From NCBI GenBank assembly GCA_001724315.1, contig MEEC01000164.1:1-6170 (forward strand): a stretch of DNA of 6,170 nt, in the 5' to 3' direction. Source of the stretch: Lautropia sp. SCN 70-15 (GTDB lineage Bacteria; Pseudomonadota; Gammaproteobacteria; Burkholderiales; Burkholderiaceae_E). Of the stretch, positions 1-5,483 are shown piece after piece. Under the pieces are notes generated by a model. The model was not told the DNA's origin and did not search any database. It was given only the letters and a program-made list of their open reading frames with translations. The stretch's first letter is position 1. Each line of letters starts with the position of its first letter. Made by a program: the position numbers and the translations under genes.

Positions 1-1279
1 GCTCGCCGGTCGACTTGGCCGCCGCGTGAAGCCGGTCGCCCAGTTCGACGGCGCGTGATTCCAGCTCACCAGCGCGTGCGAGCCCGTGCTCGAAGATCTG
101 CTCGGCAAAGAGCAGCGCGCTGGCCGCTTCGAGCGCCAGCGCCTCGTCGGTCTCTCGCTCGGGCGAGGCCGCGGCGTGCGCGCAATCGAGCAAGCCCGCC
201 GCGAGGCGAGCCAGGCCGGCGGCGGGCAGGCTGGCCACCGCATCGACGAAGTGCCTGGTGGCCTCGAGCCGGGCCGAGGCCGCCACGGGCCCCGAAGAAA
301 GGCTGTCCCAGGCCTGCTTGGCGGCAGCCAGTGCCCCGCGCGCGAGATCGAGCGCTGCGGGATCGAAGGCGCCATAGCGCCGGGTCTCGTAGTCGGCGGG
401 GATCGCGTCGTCCAGCCCGAAGGCCTCGCGGACCTCGCGCACCAGCGGCGAGCCCTCGCGCGCGCCGGCAAGCAGGAACAGGGTCTCGGCGAGCAGGCGA
501 TCGGCGACCGGCAGCAGCTCGATCACCGTCTGGCGGATCTGCAGGTTGATCCGGGCCAGCAGCCGCTTGGCGGGCACGTCGAGCGGCAGCGCGCCGTCGC
601 GCCAGGCGTCGAAGCAGGCCAGGGCCGCGCGCCAGAACGCGGCCTGCCTGGCGCCGCGTTCCGAATGCAGGACCGTCTCGACCGCGTCGCGCATCGCGGC
701 GAGCGCGGCCGCGTCTTTCGGGTCGCGCATCAGCCGCAGCAGCCCGCGCTCGAACTCGCCTCGCGCGGCCGCCAGCGCAGCCGCGTCGCGCACGCGGACC
801 TCGGGCGCATCGAAGGCGCGCCGGGGCTGCGGCACCACGAAGAGATCGGCGGGGTGGATGCGCTGCGCGCCGCGCGCGGCGAGCAGGTCGCGGTAATAGG
901 GGAAGAGGTGCAGCGGCTGGTGCGGTTCGCCGGCGAGCAGTGCGTCCAGGTACTCGGCCACCGCGCCGCAGGCACCGGCGAAGGCATCGACGGCGGCCGC
1001 GTCCAGCGCCAGCGCGCCGCTCTCGACCGCATCGAGGAAGCGCTCGGCCTCGGCGGTCATCATCGGCACGCCGGACAGGCCCACGATGGCCAGCGCCCCG
1101 TGCGCCTGGTGGACGCCGGTGCGCGCGGCGCGCAGCGCCGAGGCGTCGTCGGGCCCGGCGCCGAGCTGGCGGCGCAACGCATCGACCGCGTTCTGCAGCG
1201 ACTGCCGGATCTCGGACGCGCACCAGGACAGCACCGACAAGTCGGGCGCCGCGTCGAACTGCTGGACCTCGTCCCTCAT
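1..1279 (-). CDS. chpA: ChpA/PilL-type hybrid chemotaxis histidine kinase, N-terminal part (runs off left edge)
   Basis: Translating the minus strand from the ATG at 1279 gives 426 codons without a stop up to the window edge. It begins MRDEVQQFDAAPDLSVLSWC and ends at ...HAAAKSTGE. Family knowledge: Pil-Chp kinases are very long, with several Hpt domains, then CheA-type dimerisation, ATPase and CheW domains and a receiver. Only the N-terminal helical region is present here, so the kinase core is not seen. Residues 57-71 (VHQAHGALAIVGLSGV region, His57 and His60) resemble a degenerate Hpt or FimL-like domain, without the usual H-x-L-K-G signature. The start is supported by GAGGAA at 1286-1291, six bases upstream. 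It lies 24 bases after the pilJ stop, the usual operon position. The rest of the frame is acidic/alanine-rich and globular, with no low-complexity runs. The call rests on gene order and N-terminal resemblance; I am confident of the frame and fairly confident of the identity. Confidence 0.85.
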   Translation of the reverse strand, partial: MRDEVQQFDAAPDLSVLSWCASEIRQSLQNAVDALRRQLGAGPDDASALRAARTGVHQAHGALAIVGLSGVPMMTAEAERFLDAVESGALALDAAAVDAFAGACGAVAEYLDALLAGEPHQPLHLFPYYRDLLAARGAQRIHPADLFVVPQPRRAFDAPEVRVRDAAALAAARGEFERGLLRLMRDPKDAAALAAMRDAVETVLHSERGARQAAFWRAALACFDAWRDGALPLDVPAKRLLARINLQIRQTVIELLPVADRLLAETLFLLAGAREGSPLVREVREAFGLDDAIPADYETRRYGAFDPAALDLARGALAAAKQAWDSLSSGPVAASARLEATRHFVDAVASLPAAGLARLAAGLLDCAHAAASPERETDEALALEAASALLFAEQIFEHGLARAGELESRAVELGDRLHAAAKSTGE

Positions 1280-1293
1280 TGCGCGTTCCTCAT
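1276..1293 (-). other. Five-codon mini-ORF (M-R-N-A-Q-stop) overlapping the chpA start
   Basis: In the 24-base gap between pilJ and chpA an ATG at 1293 follows GGAAGG (1298-1303) by four bases. It reads ATG AGG AAC GCG CAA TGA. Its stop shares the four bases ATGA (1276-1279) with the chpA start codon. This arrangement would allow termination-reinitiation coupling into chpA, but it may equally be chance in a short gap. That it is translated is inference. Confidence 0.3.
1286..1291 (-). promoter_or_regulatory. Ribosome binding site of chpA
   Basis: GAGGAA lies six bases before the ATG at 1279, inside the pilJ-chpA gap. It decides the start at 1279. It also lies inside the five-codon mini-ORF at 1276-1293. 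Confidence 0.6.
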
Positions 1294-1303
1294 GGCGCCT
1301 TCC

Positions 1304-3535
1304 TCAAGCGACCTTGAAGCGGGTCACCGAGCTCTTCAGTTCCTGCGCGAGTTCGGAGAGCTGGCGGATGGAGCCTGCCGTCTGCAAGGTGCCTTCGCTG
1401 GTCTGCTCGGTCACCAGCAGGATGCGCTGGATCGACTGGGCCACCGTGCCGGCCGAAGCGGCCTGCTTGGACGTGGTGTTCGAGAAGTCCTCGATCAGCT
1501 CGGCCAGGTGCTTGGACACGCGGCCGATCTCGCCCAGCGCGCGGCCGGCCTCGTCGGACAGCCGCGTGCCTTCGACCACGCCCTGGGTGCTGCGCTCCAT
1601 GGCGGCGACCGCGTCCTGCGTGTCGGTCTGGATGGTGCGGATCAGCGCGGCGATCTGCTTGGTGGCCTCGGCCGAGCGCTCGGCCAGCCGCTGCACCTCT
1701 TCGGCCACGATCGTGAAGCCGCGCCCGGCCTCGCCGGCCGACGCCGCCTGGATGGCCGCGTTGAGCGCCAGCACGTTGGTTTGCTCGGTGATGTCCGAGA
1801 TCAGCTCGATGATCTCGCCCACCTCCTGCGAGGACTCGCCGAGCCGCTTGATCCGCTTGGCCGTTTCCTGGATCTGGTCGCGGATGCCGTTCATGCCGCT
1901 GATCGCGTTGTCCACCGCGCGCGAACCTTCTTCGGACGCCGACAGCGAGTGACGCGCCACCTGCGCCGACTCGGCCGCGCGGGCCGAGACCTCGTTGATC
2001 TGCTGGGCCATCCGAAGCACCGACTCGCCGGTCTCGCGGATCTCGCGCGACTGCTGCTCGCTGGCCGCCTGCAGGCTCGACGCCGTCATCTGCGCCTTGG
2101 ACGAGGCCTCGCCGACCATCTCGGCGGTGGCATTGATCCGCGACACCAGGCTGCGCAGCTCCTCGACCGTGTAGTTGACCGAGTCGGCGATCGCGCCGGT
2201 GATGTCCTCCGACACGGTGGCCTGGATCGTCAGGTCGCCATCGGCCACTTCCTGGAGCTCGTTCATCAGCCGCAGGATCGCGCCCTGGTTCTGGTCGTTG
2301 GCGCGCTTGGCCTCTTGCTCCAGCCGCTCGGCCACCGCGCGCTGGCGCTCGGCCTCTTCGGCGCGCTGCTCGCTGTCCGACAGGAAGGCGCGGAACATGC
2401 CGAACAGCGCCAGCAGCGCCACCGCGCCGGACACCGCCGCGATGATCTTGCTCCAGGCCGCCAGGCCGCCGCCGGCGCGCAGTGCGTCGCGCAGCGACTC
2501 CAGGCGGCCGCGCACCGGCTCGCTGTCCGCGAAGATGCGGCGCTCGGCCGCGCGAGCCTGCTGCAGGCCCTGGAAGTCGGTCATCAGCGTGGCGAGCGAG
2601 GCCTGGGTGGCGGTGCTCGCCTGGCGCAGCCACTCGAGCGAGCGGCGGGCCTCGCCCTCGCCCACCGGTGAGATGCGCATCCGGTCGCTGCCGTTGAGCA
2701 GCGCGTCGGACAGCTGGCGCAGCGAGCTCACCGCCTGGCGCAGGCCCTCGGCGTCGACCACGTCGGCGATGCCCAGCGCGCCGGCGTCGCGGGCGATGCG
2801 CTGTGACAGCGCCACCAATTCGCCAGCCATTGCCACCTCGCGGGCCGAGGCGCCGGCCTGCAGGCGATTGGTGGCCACGACCTGGGTGGCGGCCAGCAAC
2901 TGCGGATTGGTGCGGGCCACCTGCTGGCGGAAGTCGGCCAGCGCGGTCAGCAGGGCCTGCTGGCCCAGCAGCGCGGCGGCCGCCTGGTCGCTGGGGCGCC
3001 AGCCGTCGAGCAGGGCCGCGGCGTTCGGCGCGTCGGCGCCGACCGGTGCGGCCACGCCGGCGTCGGCGAGCTGGCGCAGCGAGCGGTTCACCGCCTGGCG
3101 GCTCTCGTCGAGCTGGCGGAAGGCGTCGGTGTTGCCGGCGATCGCGTTGGGGGCGGCCTTGGCCAGTCGCTGCGAGTGGGTCAGCGCATCGCCCAGCCAT
3201 TGGGTCCAGCGCGCGGTGTCCGCGGCTTGGCGGGCGTCGAGCCACAGGAAGGCCAGGCCGAGCAGCGCCGACATCAGCAGCACCGGCAGCCAGACCTTCA
3301 GCTGCGACTGGAAGGGCAGATGACCGATGAAGGGAATCGTGAAGCGCTTGCGCCGCCGGGTGCCGCCGGCCTGCACCGCGTCGTCGGCATCGGCGTCGTG
3401 GGAATCGAAGCCGATCGGCTCGCCGCCGTCGTCGGGCAACAGGGTCTCGATCAGCGCGGTGTCGGGCGCGGCGTCGGCGGGCGAATTCGACCGCGACTGC
3501 ATGAACCCCGGGAGCTTGATGGCCATCTTCAGCAT
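1304..3535 (-). CDS. pilJ: PilJ, type IV pilus methyl-accepting chemoreceptor
   Basis: 743-residue receptor of the Pil-Chp system, an inner-membrane protein that signals through PilI to ChpA. Order of parts: cytoplasmic N-terminal tail (1-78) with an acidic stretch (about 35-53) and a basic TRRRKR (59-64); TM1 about 81-99; periplasmic sensor about 100-360 holding two PilJ-type helical modules marked by SQRLAK (121-126) and SQRIAR (244-249); TM2 about 363-384; a charged coil and HAMP-like segment with ADGDLTIQATVSEDITGAIA (431-450); then a long methyl-accepting coiled coil. The hairpin tip is at about 580-607 (EQTNVLALNAAIQAASAGEA). It ends RFKVA, with no CheR-binding pentapeptide. The frame is also open upstream to a TTG at 3574, which would overlap pilI. 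I prefer the ATG at 3535 because GAAGAAGAG (3543-3551) sits seven bases before it; an ATG at 3526 is a weaker option. The N-terminal tail looks longer than in Pseudomonas PilJ. Confidence 0.96.
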   Translation of the reverse strand: MLKMAIKLPGFMQSRSNSPADAAPDTALIETLLPDDGGEPIGFDSHDADADDAVQAGGTRRRKRFTIPFIGHLPFQSQLKVWLPVLLMSALLGLAFLWLDARQAADTARWTQWLGDALTHSQRLAKAAPNAIAGNTDAFRQLDESRQAVNRSLRQLADAGVAAPVGADAPNAAALLDGWRPSDQAAAALLGQQALLTALADFRQQVARTNPQLLAATQVVATNRLQAGASAREVAMAGELVALSQRIARDAGALGIADVVDAEGLRQAVSSLRQLSDALLNGSDRMRISPVGEGEARRSLEWLRQASTATQASLATLMTDFQGLQQARAAERRIFADSEPVRGRLESLRDALRAGGGLAAWSKIIAAVSGAVALLALFGMFRAFLSDSEQRAEEAERQRAVAERLEQEAKRANDQNQGAILRLMNELQEVADGDLTIQATVSEDITGAIADSVNYTVEELRSLVSRINATAEMVGEASSKAQMTASSLQAASEQQSREIRETGESVLRMAQQINEVSARAAESAQVARHSLSASEEGSRAVDNAISGMNGIRDQIQETAKRIKRLGESSQEVGEIIELISDITEQTNVLALNAAIQAASAGEAGRGFTIVAEEVQRLAERSAEATKQIAALIRTIQTDTQDAVAAMERSTQGVVEGTRLSDEAGRALGEIGRVSKHLAELIEDFSNTTSKQAASAGTVAQSIQRILLVTEQTSEGTLQTAGSIRQLSELAQELKSSVTRFKVA

Positions 3536-3542
3536 GCTTGGT

Positions 3543-3551
3543 CTCTTCTTC
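3543..3551 (-). promoter_or_regulatory. Ribosome binding site of pilJ
   Basis: Purine-rich GAAGAAGAG seven bases before the ATG at 3535, in the 28-base gap after pilI. It favours this start over the upstream in-frame TTG at 3574 and the downstream ATG at 3526. Confidence 0.5.
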
Positions 3552-3563
3552 GCATCCGTCGCA

Positions 3564-4136
3564 TCAGCGGGCAACCGCCATGAAGCGATCGTCGACGGCG
3601 AGCCTGGCGAGGCTCAGTTCGGTCCACAGGCGGCCTTCGGCGTCGATCCAGTCGGCGCCGAGCCAGGCCGGGCGCTCGCCGCCGGCGGATTCCATGGCCG
3701 CCGGGTTGCCGCGCTCGTCGTCGCCGCCCCCCGCGTTGCCGTCGGCCGGATTCATCGTCTCGACGTTCTGCAGGCCCAGCATCCGGGCCACCACAACCGA
3801 GGCGTTCAGGCCCAGCCGCGGCGCGAAGGCGATCAGCCGCGCCTCGCGGCTGGCCGGCGTGAAGGAATCGCCCACGAAGCGCGCCAGGTCGGACACCGCG
3901 TACAGAGAGCCGCGCAGGTTCACCAGGCCACGGAACCAGTCGCGCGTCAGCGGCACTGGCGCGATCGTCTGCGGAAGCGGCACGACCTCGCCGGCCTCGG
4001 ACAGCTCCACCAGCAGCCTGCGCGAGCCGACCTGCACGCCCAGCCGCGCAGTGGGCGCCGCGCCCGACGCGGCCTGGCGCAGGCGCTCGGACAGGCGCGC
4101 CTGGAATTCGCGGAGGTTCTTCTTGCGGTCGTTCAT
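3564..4136 (-). CDS. pilI: PilI, CheW-like adaptor of the Pil-Chp system
   Basis: 190-residue cytoplasmic CheW-domain protein expected to couple PilJ to the kinase ChpA. After a charged N-terminal helix (1-22) the CheW fold runs from about residue 31. It includes RLLVELSEAGEVVPLP (40-55) and the hallmark GLVNLRGSLYAVSDLARFVG (70-89), the part of CheW that contacts receptor and kinase. A hydrophilic, Gly/Asp/Asn-rich loop at about 129-155 interrupts the C-terminal part of the domain; the fold then resumes with WLGADWIDAEGRLWTELSLA. The loop looks like a lineage-specific insertion between two strands. The start ATG at 4136 is the natural one, 30 bases after the pilH stop, but no clear Shine-Dalgarno precedes it, so translation may be coupled to pilH. 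It is followed by pilJ after 28 bases. Identity as the operon's CheW is firm from motif and position; the loop's role is unknown. Confidence 0.94.
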   Translation of the reverse strand: MNDRKKNLREFQARLSERLRQAASGAAPTARLGVQVGSRRLLVELSEAGEVVPLPQTIAPVPLTRDWFRGLVNLRGSLYAVSDLARFVGDSFTPASREARLIAFAPRLGLNASVVVARMLGLQNVETMNPADGNAGGGDDERGNPAAMESAGGERPAWLGADWIDAEGRLWTELSLARLAVDDRFMAVAR

Positions 4137-4166
4137 TGGCGGCGTGGTGTCGTTGACGTGCAGCGC

Positions 4167-4529
4167 TCAGGCGGCGGCCAGTTCGGCCACGCGCTGGAGC
4201 AGTTCCTCGGGGCGCACGGGCTTGGTCAGGTAGTCGCGCGCGCCCTGGCGCAGGCCCCAGATGCGATCGATCTCGGCATCCTTGCTCGAGCACAGGATGA
4301 TCGGGATGCCCTTCGTTTCGGGGTCGCGGGACAGGTCGCGCGTGATCTGGAAACCGTTGCGGCCCGGCATGACCACGTCGAGCACGATCAGCCCCGGGCG
4401 CTCGACCCGCACCTTCGACAAGGCCTCCTCGCCGTTGGACGCGGTGGCCACCTGGTAGCCGCCGCGCAACAGCAGGTCGGTGAGAAACCAGCGCTCGGTA
4501 GGCGAGTCGTCGACGACGAGGATCTTCAT
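4167..4529 (-). CDS. pilH: PilH, single-domain CheY-like response regulator
   Basis: 120-residue receiver with no output domain. It begins MKILVVDDSPTERWFLTDLL. The phosphorylation set is complete: acidic pair Asp7-Asp8, phospho-acceptor Asp51 (in VLDVVMPG), Ser81 at the switch Thr/Ser position and Lys103 (in LTKPV); the Asp51-Lys103 spacing equals that of CheY. Trp14 in the ERWF motif after DDSPT is a feature I associate with PilH proteins. In the Pseudomonas system PilH takes phosphate from ChpA and acts opposite or as a sink to PilG, tuning pilus retraction. It follows pilG by 67 bases and precedes pilI by 30. No Shine-Dalgarno is visible before the ATG (the bases just upstream are CCCGACTTC). 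The frame is open further upstream into the end of pilG, but that part is proline/arginine-rich and does not belong to the receiver fold. PilG versus PilH is assigned by gene order and the DDSPTERW start. Confidence 0.94.
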   Translation of the reverse strand: MKILVVDDSPTERWFLTDLLLRGGYQVATASNGEEALSKVRVERPGLIVLDVVMPGRNGFQITRDLSRDPETKGIPIILCSSKDAEIDRIWGLRQGARDYLTKPVRPEELLQRVAELAAA

Positions 4530-4596
4530 GAAGTCGGGCGGGCTCGGGTGGGTCGTGCCGGGTCGGCTCGTGCGGAGTGGGGTCACGCGTGCGGGG
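4530..4596 (-). other. C-rich pilG-pilH intercistronic spacer without a Shine-Dalgarno
   Basis: On the transcribed-message strand this 67-base gap is about 37 C, 15 G, 11 A and 4 U, strikingly C-rich and G-poor for a region where G and C are otherwise balanced. It has no clear stem-loop, no U-run and no Shine-Dalgarno before pilH. GCACGA occurs twice, 15 bases apart. The composition is like that of Rho-loading (rut) sites, which is only an inference. Confidence 0.35.
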
Positions 4597-5100
4597 TCAG
4601 GCGGTGGCTGCGAACGACAGCGTGATGCCGGGCGTTGCGCTTGCGGCCTCCGGCAGCTCGGAGGCGGCGGAACCGCTTCCACCCTTGCCCGCCGAGCCGG
4701 AATTGGCCACGCTTCGATTCAGGTGCTCGCCCACCGTGCGGATCAGCGTGTCCTTGGTGAAGGGCTTGGTCAGGTACTGGTCCGAGCCCACCATGCGGCC
4801 GCGGGCGCGGTCGAACAGGCCGTCCTTGCTGGACAGCATGATGACCGGGATCTCGCGGTAGCGCGGGCTCTTCTTGATCAGCGCGCAGGTCTGGTAGCCG
4901 TCGAGCCGCGGCATCAGGATGTCGCAGAAGATCAGGTGGGGCTCGTGGTCGGTGATCTTGGCGAGTGCGTCGAAGCCGTCCTCGGCGAGCAGCACCTCGC
5001 AGCCTGCCTGTTTCAGGAAGATCTCGGCGCTGCGGCGGATCGTGTTGCTGTCGTCGATCACCAGCACCTTCAGGCCCGACAGGCCGGCCGCTTGGCTCAT
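4597..5100 (-). CDS. pilG: PilG, single-domain CheY-like response regulator with a low-complexity tail
   Basis: 167-residue protein. Residues 10-128 are a full receiver: Asp16-Asp17, phospho-acceptor Asp60 (in FCDILMPRLDGYQ), Ser90, and Lys112 (in YLTKPFTK), with the CheY spacing. KVLVIDDSNTIRRSAEIFLK (11-30) is the typical PilG opening. In the Pil-Chp system PilG is phosphorylated by ChpA and promotes pilus extension and twitching; in Pseudomonas it also feeds into cAMP signalling. Residues 129-167 are a Ser/Gly/Ala-rich tail with no recognisable fold; PilG proteins usually stop soon after the receiver, so this is an addition of almost 40 residues. The ATG at 5100 is one base past the rubredoxin stop and has a strong GGAGGT (5106-5111) five bases upstream, inside the end of the rubredoxin gene. 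The two are thus almost certainly cotranscribed and probably translationally coupled. Confidence 0.95.
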   Translation of the reverse strand: MSQAAGLSGLKVLVIDDSNTIRRSAEIFLKQAGCEVLLAEDGFDALAKITDHEPHLIFCDILMPRLDGYQTCALIKKSPRYREIPVIMLSSKDGLFDRARGRMVGSDQYLTKPFTKDTLIRTVGEHLNRSVANSGSAGKGGSGSAASELPEAASATPGITLSFAATA

Positions 5101-5101
5101 C

Positions 5102-5290
5102 TCATACCTCCACCATCTCGAAGTCCTCCTTGCGGGCGCCGCATTCGGGACAGGTCCAGTTCATCGGGATGTCCTCCCAGCGCGTGCCGGGCGGAATTCC
5201 CTCGTCGGGCAGACCGTCTTCCTCGTTGTAGATCCAGCCGCAAATCAGGCACATCCACGTTCGAAAGCCGGCGCTCTGCGCGTCGCTCAT
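5102..5290 (-). CDS. Rubredoxin
   Basis: 62-residue one-iron electron carrier of the cytoplasm. The two metal knuckles are plain: Cys14-x2-Cys17 followed by Gly-Trp-Ile-Tyr, and Cys47-x2-Cys50 followed by Gly (TCPECGARKEDFE). The conserved core DGLPDEGIPPGTRWEDIP (25-42) and the Trp at 45 match classic rubredoxins, and length is standard. The start ATG at 5290 has AGGAG seven bases before it. The frame is open further upstream, but that part is Gly/Arg/Ala-rich and not rubredoxin-like. It is the first gene of the pil-chp operon, one base before pilG, as commonly seen in Burkholderiales. Its redox partner is unknown from this window, and there is no sequence evidence that it takes part in pilus signalling. 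It is likely to share the promoter that drives the chemosensory genes. Confidence 0.96.
   Translation of the reverse strand: MSDAQSAGFRTWMCLICGWIYNEEDGLPDEGIPPGTRWEDIPMNWTCPECGARKEDFEMVEV
5106..5111 (-). promoter_or_regulatory. Ribosome binding site of pilG, inside the rubredoxin gene
   Basis: A perfect GGAGGT lies five bases before the pilG ATG and is embedded in the last codons of the rubredoxin gene, whose stop is one base before pilG. It fixes the pilG start and links the two genes physically. Confidence 0.75.
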
Positions 5291-5297
5291 CTGGTTT

Positions 5298-5302
5298 CTC
5301 CT
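5298..5302 (-). promoter_or_regulatory. Ribosome binding site of the rubredoxin gene
   Basis: AGGAG seven bases upstream of the ATG at 5290. It chooses this start over longer upstream-open reading. Confidence 0.65.
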
Positions 5303-5347
5303 GGCTGATGGTCGTACTGACGGACCCGTCGCGCGGGAGTTGCGTGC

Positions 5348-5362
5348 CGGCGAATTTCGCCG
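5348..5362. repeat. Perfect 15-base dyad, candidate operator
   Basis: CGGCGAATTTCGCCG reads the same on both strands around a central T at 5355 (seven paired bases each side). It lies 57 bases upstream of the rubredoxin start and 121 bases upstream of the thiE TTG. Its A/T-rich centre stands out from the surrounding GC. A binding site for a dimeric regulator is plausible; no known regulator motif was recognised. Confidence 0.4.
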
Positions 5363-5472
5363 CCGGCCGCCCGCTGCGCAGGTCCTTTTTCCCTGTGAGC
5401 CGATGGTAACCTCGGCCCCGAAGCGCCACCGATGGGCACCGACCAGTGGCGAGGATGTTGCGACGAACGCAC

Positions 5473-5477
5473 AGGAG
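5473..5477 (+). promoter_or_regulatory. Ribosome binding site of thiE
   Basis: AGGAG six bases before the TTG at 5484. It is the main reason for choosing that start over the in-frame ATG at 5403, which has no good site. Confidence 0.6.
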
Positions 5478-5483
5478 CGTGTT

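Larger units (their letters stand above)
5291..5483. promoter_or_regulatory. Divergent intergenic region between the rubredoxin-pil operon and thiE
   Basis: This 193-base gap must hold the promoters for both directions, unless thiE starts at the in-frame ATG at 5403. I could not pick convincing -35/-10 boxes on either strand. It holds a 15-base perfect dyad (5348-5362), a short inverted repeat GCCGA/TCGGC (5399-5403 and 5412-5416), an inverted pair CGCCAC/GTGGCG (5424-5429 and 5446-5451) and a CACCGA direct repeat ten bases apart (5427-5432 and 5437-5442). No TPP riboswitch core is recognisable before thiE. Confidence 0.5.

Noticed and set aside
66..1223. A 385-codon minus-strand frame with extreme Arg/Ala content
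   Set aside because: It is the out-of-frame shadow of chpA, whose own frame from 1279 is open to the edge and has balanced composition.
86..2671. An 861-codon plus-strand open frame opposite pilJ and chpA
   Set aside because: It is antisense to two clear genes, crosses their junction, is rich in Arg, His, Gly, Leu and Gln without any fold signature, and is the expected mirror frame of high-GC coding DNA.
1290..3245. A 651-codon minus-strand frame inside pilJ
   Set aside because: Out-of-frame shadow of pilJ; Arg/Gly/Ala-rich throughout and lacking any motif, whereas the pilJ frame has membrane segments and the receptor tip.
3536..3574. Longer pilJ start at TTG 3574
   Set aside because: It overlaps the pilI end, is a rare start codon and has no ribosome site; the ATG at 3535 has a purine-rich site at proper spacing.
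3327..4625. A 432-codon plus-strand frame opposite pilJ start, pilI and pilH
   Set aside because: Antisense to three recognised genes, with His/Gln/Arg/Ala-rich composition and no family signature.
4530..4682. Upstream extension of pilH into pilG
   Set aside because: The added residues are Pro/Arg-rich, precede a complete receiver N-terminus, and would overlap the pilG gene.
5291..5483. A TPP riboswitch ahead of thiE
   Set aside because: I looked for the conserved thi-box core (CUGAGA and the downstream GAACC-like stretch) and did not see it; the gap is also short.
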